The notes below the pieces were generated by a model, which had not been told where the DNA came from, ran no database searches, and saw nothing but the letters and a program-made list of their open reading frames with translations. A stretch of 8,351 nucleotides of DNA from an uncultured Clostridia bacterium (lineage in GTDB: Bacteria > Bacillota > Clostridia > Christensenellales > Aristaeellaceae): the NCBI GenBank assembly GCA_946626395.1, contig CAMOUF010000026.1:1-8351 (forward strand), in the 5' to 3' direction. The stretch's first letter is position 1; the number at the start of each line of letters is the position of its first letter. Positions 5,490 to 8,351 of the stretch are shown one piece after another. The position numbers and the translations under genes were made by a program.

Positions 5490-5894
5490 TCACGCCTTCA
5501 GGGGCTTTTTCACCTTGGTGTACAGGGCGATTTCGGCGGCCACGAAAGCCACGATCATCAGCGCGCAGCACACGATGAACCGGGTGTCGAAGCTCTGCTT
5601 GTCGATGCCCACCAGCACCACGGACACGTCCCAGTACATGGCGTAAACGAATTGCAGGATGGCCGCGCCGCTGAGCACGCACAGGGCCGCGGGCAGGAAG
5701 CCTTCCGCCTTGGCGGCGATCATCACGGCGGCCAGGGGGGCGGCCGCGATCAGGGTATAGAACAGGGCGGAGGTGTAATACTGGTCGCCCTTGTAGGTGA
5801 TTTGATAATAGATGCCGGCGGCCAGGCATACCAGCGCCGCGATCAGGGCGAACCAGAAGCCCGCGCCCTTTTTGGTTGCTTGCTTACCAGACAT
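5490..5894 (-). CDS. Small four-helix membrane protein, function unknown
   Basis: A 134-residue protein with a short basic N-terminus (MSGKQATKKG) and four predicted membrane segments at about 12-33, 42-62, 67-87 and 105-126, ending in a basic tail KVKKPLKA. No catalytic motif or signal peptidase site is visible; both ends are predicted cytoplasmic by the positive-inside rule. The start is well supported: AAGGGG lies 8 nt before ATG 5892-5894, and the strong promoter at 6018-6047 reads into it. It is divergent from the membrane-anchored GH3 gene; I have the impression that similar small membrane proteins occur beside permuted GH3 genes in gut Clostridia, but cannot verify that here. It could assist export or anchoring of that enzyme, or be unrelated. 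Confidence 0.8.
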   Translation of the reverse strand: MSGKQATKKGAGFWFALIAALVCLAAGIYYQITYKGDQYYTSALFYTLIAAAPLAAVMIAAKAEGFLPAALCVLSGAAILQFVYAMYWDVSVVLVGIDKQSFDTRFIVCCALMIVAFVAAEIALYTKVKKPLKA

Positions 5895-6017
5895 ATGCGA
5901 AACCCCTTTTCAATTTCAATATTCATTTTTTCGCCGGGGCATGGCTTTTCAAGCCCATCCCGCCGGGACCCGCATATCCCGCCAAGGATGAACAAAAAAC
6001 CATTCTCCTGCCTGTAT

Positions 6018-6047
6018 ATTATGACATAAAACAGCGCCTCATGTCAA
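6018..6047 (-). promoter_or_regulatory. Strong sigma-A promoter of the membrane-protein gene
   Basis: A perfect TTGACA (6042-6047) and CATAAT (6018-6023), 18 bp apart on the minus strand, form the best promoter in the window. The start near 6011 gives a leader of about 117 nt that contains a GC-rich hairpin around GGCTTGAAAAGCC. TGACAT and ATGTCA (6022-6027, 6041-6046) form a dyad within the promoter, a possible operator. Confidence 0.8.
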
Positions 6048-6091
6048 ACCTGATTTGCCCAGATTTCGCCGCAATTTGGAAAGAAAAGCTC

Positions 6092-6125
6092 CATTCACGA
6101 CAAAAAACGTATCATTCACGACAAA
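6092..6125. promoter_or_regulatory. Pair of 13-bp direct repeats 21 bp apart in the divergent region
   Basis: CATTCACGACAAA occurs at 6092-6104 and again at 6113-6125, identical and two helical turns apart. The pair lies 45 bp from the -35 of the membrane-protein promoter and just over 100 bp upstream of the GH3 -10. Spacing and position fit a tandem activator site (AraC or response-regulator type). No regulator gene is in the window. Confidence 0.55.
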
Positions 6126-6210
6126 CTTTGACCGGAGCGGCGGCAAAATTGCCACCAAATGATCTATCCGGGATTTTACGCCCATCAGATGGCGATACGC
6201 GCCATTATTC

Positions 6211-6239
6211 TTCCATTTTTAATAAATATGGTATATAAT
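6211..6239 (+). promoter_or_regulatory. Promoter of the GH3 gene
   Basis: A consensus TATAAT at 6234-6239 lies in an AT-rich stretch 90 bp before the GH3 start. The best -35 candidates (TTCCAT 17 bp away or CTTCCA 18 bp away) are poor, which fits a promoter needing an activator. Confidence 0.55.
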
Positions 6240-6329
6240 GATACATGTCATCCGCTGCTTTCTGTCACCGCATGGGCAGAAGGGGCGGGAAAACCGGAAA
6301 GAATCAAAGTTGGGAGGAGCCGAGAATAT

Positions 6330-8351
6330 ATGTCTTCTACCGCGAAAACAACGCTGAAAAAAGTGTTTCTCAATCTGATGGCCGTGCTGCTGGCCGTTTC
6401 CTACGTGGGCAACATCATCGCCCAGGAAAATGCCGGGCAGATCAATTCCTTCTTGGGTATCTCCACCAGCAAAACGGTGTATACCGGCACGGGAGATCCC
6501 AATGAATACGTGCGCTATTTTGAAAGCAAGTTCAATTCCGTGGCTGAGCTCAAGGCCGCCGGCCTGGCCAAGGCCCGCCAGGTGGAGGGCGAAGGCGCGG
6601 TGCTGCTGAAAAATGAAGGCGGCGTGCTGCCCCTCAAGGATATGCGGGTCAGCCTCTTTGGCGCCACCGCCACTTCCCCCGTTTACGGCGGCACCGGCAG
6701 CGGCGCCGTGTCCGCGGCGGACGCCCCCAGCTACACCCAGGTGCTCACCGAGGCGGGCTTCACCGTGCTGAACACCGCCATGCTGGATTGGTACAAGGCC
6801 GAGGAGCTGGGCCGGGATTTCTCCAAGGGCGATATCAACGAAGCCACCTGGAAGAAGATCAAGAAGGCCGACGGCTTTGAGGACGCGGGCAAGGGCGAAG
6901 CCGCCCTGTTCATCATCGGCCGCGTGGGCGGCGAAGCCAACGACCTGAAGGCCACCGAGCATAACGACGGCCTGAACGGCGACTATCTGCAGATCAACAA
7001 GCAGGAGCGCCAGATCCTGGAGGGCCTCAAGGAAATGAAGGACAACGGCGAAATTTCCGCCATCGTGGTGCTGTTCAACAGCGCCAACCCCGTTTCCGCC
7101 GCCTTCGTCAACGATGAAAAATACGGCGTGGACGCCGCGCTGTGGATCGGCTCCGTGGGCCAGACGGGCCTGTACGCCGTGGCCGATATCCTCAAGGGCG
7201 ACGTGAACCCCTCCGGCTCCCTGCCCGATACCTGGTGGCAGGATAACCTGCTGGACCCCGCCATGGCCAACTTTGGCTCCACCCCCTACACCAACGCGGA
7301 TCAGTACGACTTCGGCGCCAACGCCCGGTCCTTCAACCGCTATGTGGTGTATCAGGAGGGCATTTACGTGGGCTACCGATACACCGAAACCCGGTATGAG
7401 GACAAGGTGCTGGGCACGGACAAGGTGGGCGATTTCGACTACGACAGCGTGGTGGCCTATCCCTTCGGCTACGGCCTGAGCTATACCTCCTTTGAAATGA
7501 AGGATTTCCAGGTCAATAAGTCCGGCGCCGGCATGGACACCAAATACACCGCTTCCGTCACCGTCACCAACACCGGCGACGCCGCGGGCAAAAAGGCCGT
7601 GCAGATTTACGCTCAGAAGCCCTATACCGAATATGACCGGCAGAACCAGATCGAAAAGGCCGCTGTGGAATTGGTGGGCTATGGCAAGACCAGGCTGCTG
7701 GGCCCCGGCGAAAGCGAAACCGTCACCGTGGAGGTGCCCGAATACTATCTCACCTCCTACGACGCTTTGAACACCGGCGTGTTTATCCTGGACGAGGGCG
7801 ATTATTATTTCACCGCCGCCGATAACGCCCATGCCGCCGTCAACAATATCCTGGCCGCCAAGGGCGCTGCCGTGGAAGGCAATACCGCCCTGACCCACAA
7901 GGAAGCCTATGCCTTTGACAAGGACACCTATTCCAAGGCCTACGGCACCGGCAATGAGGTCAAGAGCCTCTTCGCCGTGGCGGACCTGAACCGCTATGAG
8001 GGACGGGGCGACAACAGCGTGGCCTACATTTCCCGGGCTGACTGGGAAGGCACCACGGTGCTGTTCCACCTGGACGAGGACGGCCACAACGACGCCTATG
8101 TGAAGCTGGCCATGACCGACCAGATGTTCAAGGACGCCATCCTGGACGACAGCGACCTGCCCGCCGACGACGGCAACTGGCCCACCATGGGCAGCAAGGA
8201 TACCAACTACCAGCTCATTGAAATGCTGAACGAGGATTACAATTCTGAAAAGTGGGAAAAGCTGCGGGACGAGCTGACCTACGGACAGATGAGCAAGCTG
8301 GCCGCCGTGGGCCTGCGCATGACCGCGGGCGTGGAAGAAATCGGCAAGCCC
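6330..8351 (+). CDS. Membrane-anchored GH3 glycosidase, permuted domain order (3' end outside window)
   Basis: Retaining glycoside hydrolase family 3 enzyme, probably a beta-glucosidase or beta-xylosidase on the outer face of the membrane. 674 codons are visible. Residues 12-30 form a hydrophobic anchor without a clear cleavage site. The GH3 C-terminal (alpha/beta sandwich) domain comes first: EGAVLLKNE (88-96), RVGGEANDL (198-206; E202 sits where the family's acid/base Glu is often found), VDAALWIGSVGQ (267-278), LPDTW (298-302), and PFGYGLSYTSFE (378-389). A fibronectin III-like domain follows (about 400-505), then a linker, and the start of the TIM-barrel domain at YGQMSKL..TAGVEEIGKP (651-674). 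The barrel and its nucleophile Asp lie beyond the window. This reversed order is known from rumen and gut Clostridia enzymes; expected total length is about 900-1000. The start has GGGAGGAG 10 nt upstream. Confidence 0.92.
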   Translation, partial: MSSTAKTTLKKVFLNLMAVLLAVSYVGNIIAQENAGQINSFLGISTSKTVYTGTGDPNEYVRYFESKFNSVAELKAAGLAKARQVEGEGAVLLKNEGGVLPLKDMRVSLFGATATSPVYGGTGSGAVSAADAPSYTQVLTEAGFTVLNTAMLDWYKAEELGRDFSKGDINEATWKKIKKADGFEDAGKGEAALFIIGRVGGEANDLKATEHNDGLNGDYLQINKQERQILEGLKEMKDNGEISAIVVLFNSANPVSAAFVNDEKYGVDAALWIGSVGQTGLYAVADILKGDVNPSGSLPDTWWQDNLLDPAMANFGSTPYTNADQYDFGANARSFNRYVVYQEGIYVGYRYTETRYEDKVLGTDKVGDFDYDSVVAYPFGYGLSYTSFEMKDFQVNKSGAGMDTKYTASVTVTNTGDAAGKKAVQIYAQKPYTEYDRQNQIEKAAVELVGYGKTRLLGPGESETVTVEVPEYYLTSYDALNTGVFILDEGDYYFTAADNAHAAVNNILAAKGAAVEGNTALTHKEAYAFDKDTYSKAYGTGNEVKSLFAVADLNRYEGRGDNSVAYISRADWEGTTVLFHLDEDGHNDAYVKLAMTDQMFKDAILDDSDLPADDGNWPTMGSKDTNYQLIEMLNEDYNSEKWEKLRDELTYGQMSKLAAVGLRMTAGVEEIGKP

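Noticed and set aside
5923..6003. 26-codon upstream ORF in the leader of the membrane-protein gene (minus strand)
   Set aside because: AGGAG is only 1 nt from its ATG, too close for efficient initiation, and the peptide has no attenuator-type codon run.
6219..8087. Minus-strand open frame of 622 codons
   Set aside because: Antisense shadow of the GH3 gene: the GH3 frame shows clear family motifs, and this one is low-complexity Gly/Val/His/Ala with no recognisable domain.

Overview
The window looks like a high-GC chromosome of an anaerobic Firmicute, most likely a gut or rumen Clostridia. The reasons are a Firmicutes-type SDR mannonate oxidoreductase next to UxuA, a membrane-anchored GH3 enzyme in the permuted domain order common in gut Clostridia, strong AGGAGG-type ribosome binding sites, and sigma-A-like promoters. 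The genus cannot be named from sequence alone.

Layout: everything from 1 to 5894 is read on the minus strand. From left to right: argS (arginyl-tRNA synthetase, last few codons cut off by the window edge) with its own promoter; a short remnant of an Rpn-type (PD-(D/E)XK) nuclease gene, with its own promoter, internal ribosome binding site, 12-bp tandem repeat, A7 frameshift and terminator; uxuA (mannonate dehydratase) with a terminator behind it; a HAD-superfamily protein whose nucleophile aspartate is asparagine; uxuB-type SDR mannonate oxidoreductase; an inverted repeat built from 7-bp units; and a small four-helix membrane protein of unknown function. A 435-bp divergent intergenic region (5895-6329) then leads into the only plus-strand gene, a membrane-anchored GH3 glycosidase that runs off the right edge.

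Function: the SDR (fructuronate to mannonate) and UxuA (mannonate to 2-keto-3-deoxygluconate) are consecutive steps of glucuronate catabolism. With the surface GH3 enzyme they suggest use of plant or host glucuronate-bearing glycans. Uronate isomerase, KDG kinase and KDPG aldolase are not in the window. Palindromes with an AAAGCGCTTT core upstream of uxuA resemble CcpA/LacI-family operators.

Most unusual items: a free-standing Rpn C-terminal segment resembling the intragenic antitoxin (RpnS) of Rpn systems, with an A AAA AAG slippery heptamer exactly where the reading frame breaks; the HAD protein lacking its nucleophile; the heptad-based inverted repeat; and a pair of 13-bp direct repeats 21 bp apart between the divergent promoters.
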